Positions 1 through 7,655 of a DNA stretch of 64,000 bases are shown here, in pieces (positions within the stretch are counted from its first letter, which is position 1; every line of letters begins with the position of its first letter). Source of the DNA: Devosia limi DSM 17137 (lineage in GTDB: Bacteria > Pseudomonadota > Alphaproteobacteria > Rhizobiales > Devosiaceae); contig NZ_FQVC01000002.1 of assembly GCF_900128975.1 (NCBI RefSeq), forward strand, positions 1 to 64,000, read 5' to 3'. The notes under the pieces are model-generated. The model was not told the DNA's origin and did no database searches. It worked only from the letters and a program-made list of their open reading frames with translations. A program made the position numbers and the translations under genes.

Positions 1-146
1 GGCCCAAGCCTGGCCAGGCGCCGCGCCAGATCAGCCAGCTCGCCGGGGCTAGTGCCGCAGCGCAGATGCGTGCCGGCTGGATGGATGTGGATGTCCAGAT
101 GGGCTTTGGAAACGTCGATGCCGACGAAGCCGGAGTGTACTAACAT
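1..146 (-). CDS. IS110-family transposase, N-terminal fragment (cut by window edge)
   Basis: Reading the minus strand from an ATG at 144-146 gives 48 codons that run off the left edge. The start carries the IS110-type opening motif GIDVSKAHLDIHI, the first part of the RuvC-like DEDD nuclease domain, with the first catalytic Asp in 'GIDVSK'. IS110 transposases use a DEDD domain plus a C-terminal serine-containing domain and, in the family members studied, a bridge RNA to choose target and donor. Only the N-terminus is visible, so it cannot be judged whether the gene is intact. The non-coding DNA to its right (upstream of the gene) is where IS110-group elements keep their left end and bridge RNA. 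Confidence 0.85.
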   Translation of the reverse strand, partial: MLVHSGFVGIDVSKAHLDIHIHPAGTHLRCGTSPGELADLARRLARLG

Positions 147-430
147 GGCCTTGCTCCCAGGCTTGTGGTGCGGGCGAGAGCCCAATCAACCGTTCGGGGT
201 CAAAGGGAGCAGGCAGGGCCTTGCTTGACCGCGGCTGTCAAAAACCAGCCCGTAAAGACGGCCTCCTGCCTGCATCAGCCGGGATGCGCATCCCGGCTGA
301 TGCGCCAAGTAAACCATATTCCCTCCACACAAGCCCGTGGGCAGCGCGGTGGATGACTGACATGCCGAGACGAGGAAAAGGCCGACCTAATACATGGCGC
401 AGGCACCCTCAAGCCACCATCCGCCCAAAC
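147..430 (-). other. Non-coding region upstream of the IS110 transposase; candidate left end with bridge RNA
   Basis: There is no convincing gene between the transposase start and the sbmA terminator. In IS110-group elements the non-coding left end upstream of the transposase is transcribed as the bridge RNA, in the same direction as the transposase. The region has the right place and size for this. The element boundary cannot be fixed because IS110 elements lack terminal inverted repeats. The only obvious structure is the palindrome at 272-303. The assignment is inference from position. Confidence 0.3.
272..303. repeat. Perfect 32-bp palindrome
   Basis: The arm 272-287 (GCATCAGCCGGGATGC) is followed at once by its exact reverse complement at 288-303, with no spacer. 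It lies about 125 bases upstream of the IS110 transposase start. It could be a stem of an IS110-encoded RNA or a REP-like target palindrome into which the IS inserted. No poly-T follows on either strand, so it does not look like a terminator. Confidence 0.8.
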
Positions 431-457
431 AAAAAGGGCCGCTCCGAAGAGCGGCCC
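430..457 (-). terminator. Rho-independent terminator of sbmA
   Basis: A 9-bp GC-rich stem (436-444 paired with 449-457, loop CGAA) is followed on the minus strand by TTTTTG. It lies about 20 bases past the sbmA stop codon. Confidence 0.85.
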
Positions 458-478
458 CTGGTCATAGTGAAGCACCGA

Positions 479-1780
479 CTAGAACTGGGCCGGAACGCGG
501 GGGGTATCGTCGCTGGTGGGCGCGACAGCCCACGATTCCAGGAACCGCGGATCGTCATAGTCGTTGGCGGCAATGGCATCGGCGGGGATGTTCGCTTCGA
601 AGGCCCGCAGACGCTTGAACACCGAGATCAGCGAGATGATCGTGGTCCACGAACTGGCGAGGAACTTGAACGAGTCCTCCACCTGGCTGAACGCATTGTT
701 GACCTGGGTGAACAGGCCCAGCGTCAGCGTGCCGCCGACAATGGATGGCGCCATGGCGATCAGGGGCACGAAATTGGACCCCTGCAGATACGCGTAACGC
801 GCCACGTTGAAGTACAGGTAGTGCTTGTACAGCCGGAAATAATTGTGCTGCAGGTTGATGAACAGCTGCCGCACGCTGACCGGATCAGCCCGGATCTGGT
901 TGTCCTCGCCATAGACCAGTTCCTTACGGAAGGCGGCTTCGACGCGCTGGTTGACGAATTCCAGGCCCGGCAATTTCCAGCCGACCGTGGCCAGCAACAA
1001 TGTCCCGAAGGCCGAAGAGGCCAGCGCGACCCAGACGAGGCTGCCATTGACCGCCCCGAAGAACGGCAGTTCCGTAATATGCGAGGAGAGCTCCCACAGC
1101 AGGGGCAGGAACACGATCAGCGTCATCACCGAGGCGACGAAGGAAACGGCCAGCCCCTCGACGATGTTGGCGAAGCGCTGGGTATCCTCCTGCACACGCT
1201 GCGATGCGCCTTCGATATGGCGCAGGTGCTGCCAGTGGCTCATGTAGAAGAAGGTCATCGCCCGGCGCCAGCGGAACAGGAAGTGCGCGATGAAGAACGC
1301 ATTGATCACAAGAACGGTGATGTTGGGAATGAGCACATAGGCCACGGTGGCGATTTCACCGAGGAACCGCTCCAGCGAGACACTGCCCGGCGTCTGCAAC
1401 GCGGTCTGGATGAGGTTGTAGAACGCGCCATACCAGTCATTCAGCCAGGCGCTGATCTGCACGTTGAAATAGACGATCTCGATAATCGTCACGCTGCCGA
1501 CCACCGACCACCAGTACCAGCGCCGATTGCCGCCGATCCAGTACCAGGGAATGCAGAACAAGTAGCCGGTCATCAGCACGTACTGATAGAGCCAGACCTT
1601 GTCGGACGAAAAGAACGGCGTCGGATTGGCTTCAGTAACCGGAATGCCGAGCCAGGGGCCAAGACTGATGAGGGCCTGCATCTGGTCGCCGATAGTGTAC
1701 CAGGCGAGCATGACGACTGCGACCCAGCAGAGTGCGGCAGAAAAAAACAGGCGGGGATTGGGAAAAAAGGAACGAAACAC
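479..1780 (-). CDS. sbmA: SbmA/BacA-family peptide transporter
   Basis: This 433-residue inner-membrane protein matches the SbmA/BacA family along its length. It opens with FRSFFPNPRLFF, has the 'AWLNDWYGAFYNLIQTALQ' segment near residue 115, the 'HWQHLRHIEGASQRVQEDT' loop near 205 and 'LPGLEFVNQRVEAAFRKEL' near 290. Family members are proton-driven importers of proline-rich antimicrobial peptides, bleomycin-like and microcin compounds. In rhizobia and Brucella BacA is needed for chronic host infection and affects very-long-chain fatty acid lipids. The protein is slightly longer than E. coli SbmA (406) because of a C-terminal tail. It is transcribed alone and ends at its own terminator. The start is the conserved MFRSFFP; the family is clear, the substrate is inferred. 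Confidence 0.93.
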   Translation of the reverse strand: MFRSFFPNPRLFFSAALCWVAVVMLAWYTIGDQMQALISLGPWLGIPVTEANPTPFFSSDKVWLYQYVLMTGYLFCIPWYWIGGNRRWYWWSVVGSVTIIEIVYFNVQISAWLNDWYGAFYNLIQTALQTPGSVSLERFLGEIATVAYVLIPNITVLVINAFFIAHFLFRWRRAMTFFYMSHWQHLRHIEGASQRVQEDTQRFANIVEGLAVSFVASVMTLIVFLPLLWELSSHITELPFFGAVNGSLVWVALASSAFGTLLLATVGWKLPGLEFVNQRVEAAFRKELVYGEDNQIRADPVSVRQLFINLQHNYFRLYKHYLYFNVARYAYLQGSNFVPLIAMAPSIVGGTLTLGLFTQVNNAFSQVEDSFKFLASSWTTIISLISVFKRLRAFEANIPADAIAANDYDDPRFLESWAVAPTSDDTPRVPAQF

Positions 1781-1944
1781 CGCGAGACTCCTGGGTGCCG
1801 AGGGAATGCGTCATCTAGCGGTCGCAATCGGCCTAAAGCAAGATTTGGAAGTTAAACCTTGGTAATGTTGGTCACGGCGGTTTTCCTTCCCCTCCGCCTC
1901 CGGGGGCGCTATCAGCAACGGCGCGGGTTGCGGAGAGTTTCGCC

Positions 1945-2811
1945 ATGAATGAAATCGCTTTTGACACTGGGATCGACGACGCCGGGGAGACCTCCGCCGG
2001 CGTGCACCCGATCTATGCCAATGCGCCGCGTTCGGTGGAGTTCAACAAGCTGCGCAAGCGCCTGGTGCGCAATACCCGCGAGGCGCTGGAAAAGTTCGCC
2101 ATGGCCCGCGCCGGCGAACGCTGGCTGGTGGCTCTCTCAGGCGGCAAGGACAGTTATGGCCTGCTCGCCATCCTGCTCGATCTCAAGTGGCGCGGCCTGC
2201 TGCCGGTGGAACTGCTGGCCTGCAATCTCGATCAGGGCCAGCCGAACTTCCCCAAGCATATCCTGCCCGAATTCCTGACCGGCCTCGGGATCGCGCATCG
2301 CATCGAATACAAGGACACCTATTCGATCGTCACCGACAAGCTGCCGGCCGGGGCGACCTATTGCTCGCTATGCTCGCGGCTGCGGCGTGGCAATCTCTAT
2401 CGCATCGCCCGCGAGGAAGGCTGCTCGGCACTGGTGCTGGGTCACCACCGCGACGATAGCCTGGAAACCTTCTTCATGAACCTGTTCCATGGCGGCAAGC
2501 TCGCAGCCATGCCGCCGCGCCTGCTCAATGACGAGGGCGATGTGGAAGTGCTGCGCCCGCTGATCTATTGCGCCGAGGACGACCTGCAGCGCTTTTCCGA
2601 TGCCATGGCTTTCCCGATCATCCCCTGCGATCTCTGCGGCAGCCAGGATGGGCTGGAGCGCAACGCCATGAAGGCAATGCTGGGCGATATCGAAAAGCGC
2701 ATGCCCGGCCGCAAGGACGTGATGATCCGCGCGCTGGGCAATGTGAATGCCAGCCATTTGCTCGATCCGAAACTGTTCGATTTTGCCGCTTTGCTCGACC
2801 GGAGGACCTGA
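1945..2811 (+). CDS. ttcA: tRNA 2-thiocytidine(32) synthetase TtcA
   Basis: This 288-residue enzyme thiolates cytidine 32 in tRNA, using ATP and a 4Fe-4S cluster. The PP-loop SGGKDS is at residues 65-70. The cluster cysteines are C140 and C143 (CSLC) with C228 or C231 in PCDLCGS. The adenylation-associated '[11 protein letters not shown]' is near 166. Length and motifs match the family. The ATG is preceded by a GGAGAG ribosome site. It is followed 3 bases later by an inositol-phosphatase-like gene whose ribosome site lies inside the ttcA end, so the two are co-transcribed. Confidence 0.95.
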   Translation: MNEIAFDTGIDDAGETSAGVHPIYANAPRSVEFNKLRKRLVRNTREALEKFAMARAGERWLVALSGGKDSYGLLAILLDLKWRGLLPVELLACNLDQGQPNFPKHILPEFLTGLGIAHRIEYKDTYSIVTDKLPAGATYCSLCSRLRRGNLYRIAREEGCSALVLGHHRDDSLETFFMNLFHGGKLAAMPPRLLNDEGDVEVLRPLIYCAEDDLQRFSDAMAFPIIPCDLCGSQDGLERNAMKAMLGDIEKRMPGRKDVMIRALGNVNASHLLDPKLFDFAALLDRRT

Positions 2812-2814
2812 GAC

Positions 2815-3633
2815 TTGACCATCGATATCCCTGCGCTTGCCACTATCCTGCGCGATGCGGCCAAGGCCGAAGTGCTGCCGCGGTTCCGCCGGCTCGATGC
2901 TGGCATGGTCAAGATCAAGACCGAAGCCATCGACATGGTCACCGAGGCCGACGAAGCCGCCGAGCGCTTCATCAAGGCCAAGGTGGCAGCGCTCTGGCCC
3001 GAGGCGCTGTTCGTCGGTGAGGAATCCGTCGCCGCTGACCCATCGCTGCTGACGGCGCTCGCCACGGCCGATCTTGCCGTCGTGGTCGATCCGATCGACG
3101 GCACGGCCAATTACGCCGCCGGCCTGCCGCTATTCGCGGTGATGGCGGCGGTGGTCTCCAAGGGCGAGACCATTGCCGGCATCATCTATGATCCCATGGG
3201 CGATGACTGGGTGATGGCCGAAAAGGGCGGTGGCGCCTGGCTGCGCCGTCCCGATGGCGAGGCGGTGCAGTTGCACGTCGCCGAAACCCTGCCGCTGGCC
3301 GACATGGTCGGCTCGGCCTCCGTGGCCTTCCTGCCGGCCGACAAGCGGGTCGAGGTGCTGCAGAACACCGCCAAGGTGCGCCTCGTCGCGCATTACCGCG
3401 TTGCCGGCCATGAATACCGCACCTTTGTGTCAGGCCATTCCCAGTTCATGAGCTTCAACAAGCTGATGCCCTGGGACCATCTGGCCGGCGTGCTGATCAG
3501 CCAGGAAGCCGGCGGCTATGCCGCCCGCATGGATGGCCAGCCCTATCTCCCCCACCATGTCGATGGCGGCCTCCTCGTCGCCCCCGACAAAGCCAGCTGG
3601 GAATTGCTGCGCCGGGAAGTTTTTACGTTTTAA
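2815..3633 (+). CDS. Inositol monophosphatase-family phosphatase
   Basis: This is a 272-residue Mg-dependent, lithium-sensitive-type phosphatase fold. Metal-binding motifs are GEE (68-70), DPIDGT (92-97) and WDHLAG (220-225), in the usual order and spacing. Substrates in the family include inositol phosphates, 3'-phosphoadenosine 5'-phosphate and histidinol phosphate; the sequence does not decide among them. The start is TTG at 2815, supported by GGAGGA at 2801-2806 with an 8-base gap, and it lies 3 bases after the ttcA stop. No in-frame ATG comes before residue 31. Translational coupling with ttcA is likely. Confidence 0.88.
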   Translation: MTIDIPALATILRDAAKAEVLPRFRRLDAGMVKIKTEAIDMVTEADEAAERFIKAKVAALWPEALFVGEESVAADPSLLTALATADLAVVVDPIDGTANYAAGLPLFAVMAAVVSKGETIAGIIYDPMGDDWVMAEKGGGAWLRRPDGEAVQLHVAETLPLADMVGSASVAFLPADKRVEVLQNTAKVRLVAHYRVAGHEYRTFVSGHSQFMSFNKLMPWDHLAGVLISQEAGGYAARMDGQPYLPHHVDGGLLVAPDKASWELLRREVFTF

Positions 3634-3689
3634 GGGAAGGGGGCGGCCGCGTCCTCTACCCATCCACTGCACCGATACCCCCCCACGGA

Positions 3690-3773
3690 GTCATTCCCGC
3701 GCAGGCGGGAATCCATTCTGGGGATGCGGGTTGTCGACGAGAAAGAATGGATTACCGCCTGCGCGGGAATGAC
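3690..3773. repeat. Inverted-repeat element, 'CATTCCCGC' type, copy 1
   Basis: Two arms of about 30 bp (3690-3719 and 3744-3773, core TCATTCCCGCGCAGGCGGGA) face each other across 24 bases. Each arm is itself a small palindrome. The same element occurs at 47017-47090. It is a dispersed intergenic palindrome (REP/BIME or MITE-like) and may also act as a transcription stop after the phosphatase gene. Confidence 0.8.
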
Positions 3774-3827
3774 CCGGTGGTCGTGTGGCGCCCCAACGCC
3801 CCATCGCCCACTCCCCATTGCACGACT

Positions 3828-3845
3828 CATAAGTCTGTGCTTATG
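3828..3845. promoter_or_regulatory. Palindromic operator for the ArsR-family gene
   Basis: CATAAG-N6-CTTATG at 3828-3833 and 3840-3845 ends 8 bases before the ATG at 3854. ArsR/SmtB repressors bind such AT-rich dyads in their own promoters. Autoregulation is inferred. Confidence 0.55.
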
Positions 3846-3853
3846 TGTCGCTC

Positions 3854-4168
3854 ATGAGCGAAGCAGAACTCTTCAAAGTCCTGGCCGATCCAACCCGCCG
3901 CGCGGTGCTCGAGCGGCTGGCTGGTGCCGAAATGACCGCCACCGAGTTGCGCGAGGGCTTTGCCATCTCGCAGCCGGCGATGAGCCAGCATCTGGCGGTG
4001 CTGCGCGGTGCCGGCCTTGTCAGCGAGCGGCGCGAGGGGCGCTATGCCCATTATCGCGTCGAGCCTGAGGGCATGGCGCCGCTCCATGCCTGGCTGGCCC
4101 GCTATCGGGCCTTCTGGCCCGAGCGGATCGATGCGCTCAAGGACCTGCTCAAGGAGATGGACCAATGA
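3854..4168 (+). CDS. ArsR-family winged-helix repressor
   Basis: This 104-residue regulator has the ArsR opening 'LFKVLADPTRRAVLERL' and recognition helix 'SQPAMSQHLAVLRGAGLV'. It has no CxC metal site, so it resembles the SdpR/aporepressor subgroup rather than a metal sensor. It overlaps the next gene by 4 bases (ATGA), and that gene encodes an AHSA1 protein. This repressor-plus-AHSA1 arrangement is very common. The ATG at 3854 is preferred; a GTG at 3845 is in frame but lies inside the palindrome. Neither has a clear ribosome site. Confidence 0.9.
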   Translation: MSEAELFKVLADPTRRAVLERLAGAEMTATELREGFAISQPAMSQHLAVLRGAGLVSERREGRYAHYRVEPEGMAPLHAWLARYRAFWPERIDALKDLLKEMDQ

Positions 4169-4509
4169 CCGATCCGGATGCGCTGGTATTTGAATGCGCG
4201 CTCGATGCGCCACCCGAAAAGGTCTGGCGGGCGCTGAGCATCCCCGAATATCTCGATCGCTGGCTGGGCAAGGCCGAAGCCGGCGCCGAGCGCGTCGATC
4301 TGGCGGTGGTGACCTCAGAGGAAAACAAGTCGCTGACCTATCGCTGGCGCGAGTCAGGGCAGGGCGCCATTGTCGGGGCCGAGGACAGCCTCGTCACCTT
4401 CGAGATCAGCCCGACCAGCGATGGCGGTACCTGGTTCCGGCTCACCCACGCGCCCCAGGCGCTGCCGGTGGCCGCCAATAGCAATGTGATGATGGCGCTG
4501 GCCGCCTAG
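4165..4509 (+). CDS. SRPBCC/AHSA1-domain protein
   Basis: This 114-residue protein opens with '[29 protein letters not shown]', typical of the START-like AHSA1 fold, which binds hydrophobic ligands in a helix-grip cavity. It is somewhat shorter than the usual 140-160 residues, and its last segment ends in a low-complexity alanine stretch. It starts within the stop of the ArsR gene, so the two are translated together and probably answer the same signal. The ligand is unknown. Confidence 0.82.
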   Translation: MTDPDALVFECALDAPPEKVWRALSIPEYLDRWLGKAEAGAERVDLAVVTSEENKSLTYRWRESGQGAIVGAEDSLVTFEISPTSDGGTWFRLTHAPQALPVAANSNVMMALAA

Positions 4510-4546
4510 CCCAAGACTTCAACGCAATCCTGAACGGAGATCGCCG

Positions 4547-5158
4547 ATGCGCGACATGATGCAGCTCGTCCCTATGGTGGTGGAACAATCCAGCCGGGGA
4601 GAGCGATCCTTCGATATCTATTCGCGCCTGTTGCGCGAGCGGATCATCTTTCTCAATGGCCAGGTCGAGGACAATATGGCAGCGCTGATCTGCGCCCAAT
4701 TGCTGTTCCTCGAGGCCGAAAATCCAAAGAAGGAAATCAGCCTCTATATCAACTCGCCCGGTGGCGTCGTCTCGTCGGGGCTGGCCATCTACGACACCAT
4801 GCAATTCATCCGTGCCCCGGTCGGCACGCTCTGCATGGGCACGGCGATGTCCATGGGCTCCTTCCTGCTGATGGCCGGCGAGCCCGGCCACCGCGTCTGC
4901 CTGCCCAATGCCAGCATTCTCCTGCACCAGCCCTCCGGCGGCTATCAGGGGCAGGTCACCGATATTCTGCTGCACGCCGAGGAAAGCCAGCGCAACAAGG
5001 TGCGCATGCAGCAACTCTACGCCAAGCATTGCGGCCGGACCTATGAAGAGGTCGAGGCCACGCTGCACCGGGATCATTTCATGACCCCGGAGGAAGCCAA
5101 GGCCTGGGGGTTGGTCGACCACGTGCAGAAGGACCGTGGTGAGGATGTGGTGGAGTAG
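4547..5158 (+). CDS. clpP: ATP-dependent Clp protease proteolytic subunit ClpP
   Basis: This 203-residue serine protease subunit forms tetradecameric chambers fed by Clp ATPases. The catalytic triad is visible: Ser102 in '[11 protein letters not shown]', His127 in '[15 protein letters not shown]' and Asp176 in '[13 protein letters not shown]'. The opening '[23 protein letters not shown]' is typical. It has no clpX or lon beside it, so it is probably a second ClpP paralogue; many alphaproteobacteria have two to four. A region rich in repeats follows. Confidence 0.95.
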   Translation: MRDMMQLVPMVVEQSSRGERSFDIYSRLLRERIIFLNGQVEDNMAALICAQLLFLEAENPKKEISLYINSPGGVVSSGLAIYDTMQFIRAPVGTLCMGTAMSMGSFLLMAGEPGHRVCLPNASILLHQPSGGYQGQVTDILLHAEESQRNKVRMQQLYAKHCGRTYEEVEATLHRDHFMTPEEAKAWGLVDHVQKDRGEDVVE

Positions 5159-5258
5159 GGCATCCCACCGCGCCTGCCACGAGGCCCGCCGATCAAGCCC
5201 GAGAGCAACCCGGTGAGTATTGATGGATGGTGGCAACAAGCTGCCCACACCCACCAGC

Positions 5259-5338
5259 CGTCATCCCGGCGAAAGCTGGGATCCAGTTTCCTTATGCGCA
5301 TCCCCCAAACTGGACCCCGGCTTTCGCCCGGGTGACGC
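5259..5338. repeat. REP-like inverted pair, 'CGTCATCCCGGCGAAAGC' type
   Basis: The arm 5259-5289 is mirrored by 5308-5338. Related copies are at 22657-22732 and 23279-23357, with half copies at 5597-5626 and 44464-44493. This is a dispersed extragenic palindrome. Confidence 0.8.
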
Positions 5339-5430
5339 GGTGTTTGTGGCGGCACCGCGCCGGTTCCCCCAAAACCGCCCCCTCAGTCTGCGTCCCCTCC
5401 CCCTCGAGGGGGAGGGTCAGGGTGGGGGCG

Positions 5431-5605
5431 GGGGTGCTGCGATTGCCGCGAGGCCGGAGCGTGTGGAGCGCGCAGAACCCCCACCCTTGATCCCTCCCCT
5501 CAAGGGGGAGGGAGTCGACTGCAAATTCGTCATCAATCCGTCGGCCGGCCTCTCCCCCCTTGTGAGGGTGGGGTTACCAAACCAGGCCCTCAACGCCGTC
5601 ATCCC
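5431..5605 (+). repeat. Repeat block 1, copy A
   Basis: About 175 bp running from 'GGGTGCTGCGATTG' to 'CAGGCCCTCAACGCC'. The minus strand of 22735-22905 is a close copy with scattered substitutions, and 23105-23200 is a partial third copy. It contains a central GC palindrome. No coding function is apparent. Confidence 0.75.
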
Positions 5606-5784
5606 GGCGAAAGCCGGGGTGACGCCGAGTATGTTGCGGCGTCATCGCCCACCCCAAAAACCGCCCCCGCAGTCTGCGTCCCCTCCCCCTTGAGGGGAGG
5701 GTCAGGGTGGGGGTGCTGCGGCTGTCGCGAGGCGGGAGCGTGCGGGGTGTGCCTCCACAAACACCGACCACCGACCAGCGACAA

Positions 5785-6048
5785 CCAAAACTTATCCCCC
5801 CCCCCTCCCACCACCCCCATACTCACCCCATTCCCGCACTTCTACTGCGCGGTCGCGACGAACGGTCGGTGCGGGGAATGCCGGTGGGGTGGGAGTCGTC
5901 CTGCCCCGGTGGGCGACACCGTCAGTATCGGCTGAAAAACCGCCGCCCCTGGTTCGGTCCCACAAAAAATACCGGCGCGATGGCGAGGCTCTTGCCTCAT
6001 TTCATTGCGGACTACCCGCTCGGGGCAAAAGCCTCGCCATCCCCGCAC
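5785..6048 (+). repeat. Repeat block 2, copy A; nearly invariant folded element
   Basis: Compared with the minus strand of 22297-22560, the stretch from about 5831 to 6048 shows only one substitution and one single-base indel. It can close on itself: GTGCGGGGA (5869-5877) pairs with TCCCCGCAC (6040-6048), and GATGGCGAGGCT (5979-5990) pairs exactly with 6030-6041. It could be a non-autonomous mobile element or a structured RNA. Confidence 0.75.
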
Positions 6049-6175
6049 TTCCGTTTGGAAGTTGCCGAGCATTTCCCGCTGAAGCGCTGTGCGCTTCGGC
6101 TGAAATGCCAAGCACTTCGCCTACGAAGTGCGCCGGCACTCCACCCGAAACCGCGTCCGGCGGCGTTTGCGCACG

Positions 6176-6217
6176 CCCAAAAAAGAAAGGCCCCGTGATG
6201 ATCAACCACGAGGCCTT
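6176..6217 (-). terminator. Rho-independent terminator of the first MFS gene
   Basis: The stem 6187-6197 pairs with 6207-6217 (AAGGCC.CGTG against CACG.GGCCTT) and is followed on the minus strand by CTTTCTTTTTTGGG. It lies about 20 bases past the stop codon. Confidence 0.75.
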
Positions 6218-6236
6218 CTGTTGCAGTCCGAAGCTG

Positions 6237-7490
6237 CTATTGCGCGGCAGCGGGGCTGGCTTCAGCCTGGGCATATTCAGCCCCGACGCCGAACAGCCTG
6301 CCCTTCTCGGCAACGAGAATGCAGATCAGCGCCAGCACACCCATGGCGAAGTAGCCCGTCGCCGCGGGCACTGTGGTGCCGTTGAATGCCTGACCCGTGA
6401 AGCTGCCGATCAGGGCGCCGCCGACCGTCTGGATGAAACCGAAGACGGCCGAAGCCGTTCCCGCCACGGCACCGAGCGGCTCCATGGACAGCGAGTTCAT
6501 GTTCGAGGCGGCCCAGCCGAAGCTGAACATGATGATGGCCAGCAGCGAGAAGAACAGCCAGAGCGGCAGGAAGCCGGACAGCGCGAAGGCCAGCCAGATG
6601 CCGCTGACGGCGGTGAAGCTCAGCATCGCCCCATGCGACAGGCGGCGCATGCCGAACCGGCGCACGATGCGCGAATTGGTGAAGGACGACACCGCCATCA
6701 GCCCGGCCATGGCGGCAAAGGCGACGGGGAAATAGACGCCCAGGCCATAGATATCGACATAGATCTGCTGGGACGAACTGATGAAGCCGAACAATGCCCC
6801 GAACAGGAACATGCCGGCCAGGCCATAGGAAAAGGCCACACGGTTGGTGAAGACGATGCGGAAGCCGTCGAAGACTGCCTTGATGCTCAGCGGGCGGCGC
6901 TGGTCCTGCGGCAGGGTTTCGGGCAGGCGGAACCAGGTCCAGAGCCAGAATACGGCGGCCAGCAGCCCCATGAAGATGAAGATATTGTGCCAGTCGCCCA
7001 CCAGCAGGATGATCTGGCCAATGCCGGGTGCGATAATGGGGATCGCCATGAACACCATGAAGGTCAGCGACATGACCTCGGCCATTTCGCGGCCCGAATA
7101 CCGGTCGCGCACCACGGCGGTGGCGATGACCCGCACGCTGGCAGCACCCATGCCCTGGATGAAACGCAGCACCAGCAAAATGGTGAAGCTCGGCGCGAAC
7201 ACGGCGGCGATGGCGGCGACGATATAGAGCCCCATGCCCACCAGCAGCGGCGCACGGCGGCCAAAGCGGTCGGTCAGCGGGCCAAAACCGAGCACCGCAA
7301 GACCCATGCCGAGCATATAGGCCGAGATGACGAATTGGCGTTCGTTCTCGCTGGTGACACCCAGCGCCTCGCCCATATAGGGCAGGGCGGGCAACATGAC
7401 GTCAATAGCGAGTGCATTGAGTGCCATCAGGGCGGCAATCAAGGCAATGAATTCGGGGCGCGAGAGCACCCGCGTGAAATGGTCTGACAT
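6237..7490 (-). CDS. MFS efflux transporter, Bcr/CflA type
   Basis: This 417-residue, 12-helix drug:proton antiporter-type permease has the helix 1 motif 'ALNALAIDVMLPALPYMGEALGV' and motif A 'GPLTDRFGRRAPLL', characteristic of the Bcr/CflA subfamily. Those export bicyclomycin, chloramphenicol, sulfonamides or cysteine in known cases; the substrate here is unknown. The start is taken at MSDHFTRV. The open frame extends 41 codons further upstream, but that part lacks transporter character. It is transcribed on the minus strand with another MFS gene upstream, separated by 165 bases. Confidence 0.88.
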   Translation of the reverse strand: MSDHFTRVLSRPEFIALIAALMALNALAIDVMLPALPYMGEALGVTSENERQFVISAYMLGMGLAVLGFGPLTDRFGRRAPLLVGMGLYIVAAIAAVFAPSFTILLVLRFIQGMGAASVRVIATAVVRDRYSGREMAEVMSLTFMVFMAIPIIAPGIGQIILLVGDWHNIFIFMGLLAAVFWLWTWFRLPETLPQDQRRPLSIKAVFDGFRIVFTNRVAFSYGLAGMFLFGALFGFISSSQQIYVDIYGLGVYFPVAFAAMAGLMAVSSFTNSRIVRRFGMRRLSHGAMLSFTAVSGIWLAFALSGFLPLWLFFSLLAIIMFSFGWAASNMNSLSMEPLGAVAGTASAVFGFIQTVGGALIGSFTGQAFNGTTVPAATGYFAMGVLALICILVAEKGRLFGVGAEYAQAEASPAAAQ

Positions 7491-7655
7491 GAATGATTCT
7501 CGAACGGCCGGCGCGAAGGGCCAGCGGAAAATTGGTGCGAACCTTGAACCTGTCTGTCCGGTTTTGCAAGTCCGAGCATCGGTGAAAGCCGATGGAGCAT
7601 GGCTGCAATGCAAAACTGATTCATCGGCCCCGGCTAAGGGCCGGTGATGGCAGTG

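Larger units (their letters stand above)
5159..6175. repeat. Repeat mosaic A (no gene)
   Basis: This kilobase between clpP and the MFS terminator holds no gene with coding character. It is built of modules: a REP pair (5259-5338), GC palindromes of the CTCCCCCTCGAGGGGGAG type (5395-5416, around 5491-5513 and 5686-5702), block 1 (5431-5605), a half REP (5597-5626) and block 2 (5785-6048). The same modules appear in the same order, inverted, at 22.2-23.4 kb. Confidence 0.8.

Noticed and set aside
221..1855. A 544-codon open frame on the plus strand across sbmA
   Set aside because: It is antisense to a clear SbmA homologue. Its translation is low-complexity and rich in Arg, Glu, His and Gln, as expected for the complement of GC-rich coding DNA.
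5889..7487. A 532-codon plus-strand frame from the repeat mosaic through the MFS gene
   Set aside because: Most of it is antisense to the transporter. The first part runs through block 2, where the indel between the two copies breaks the frame.
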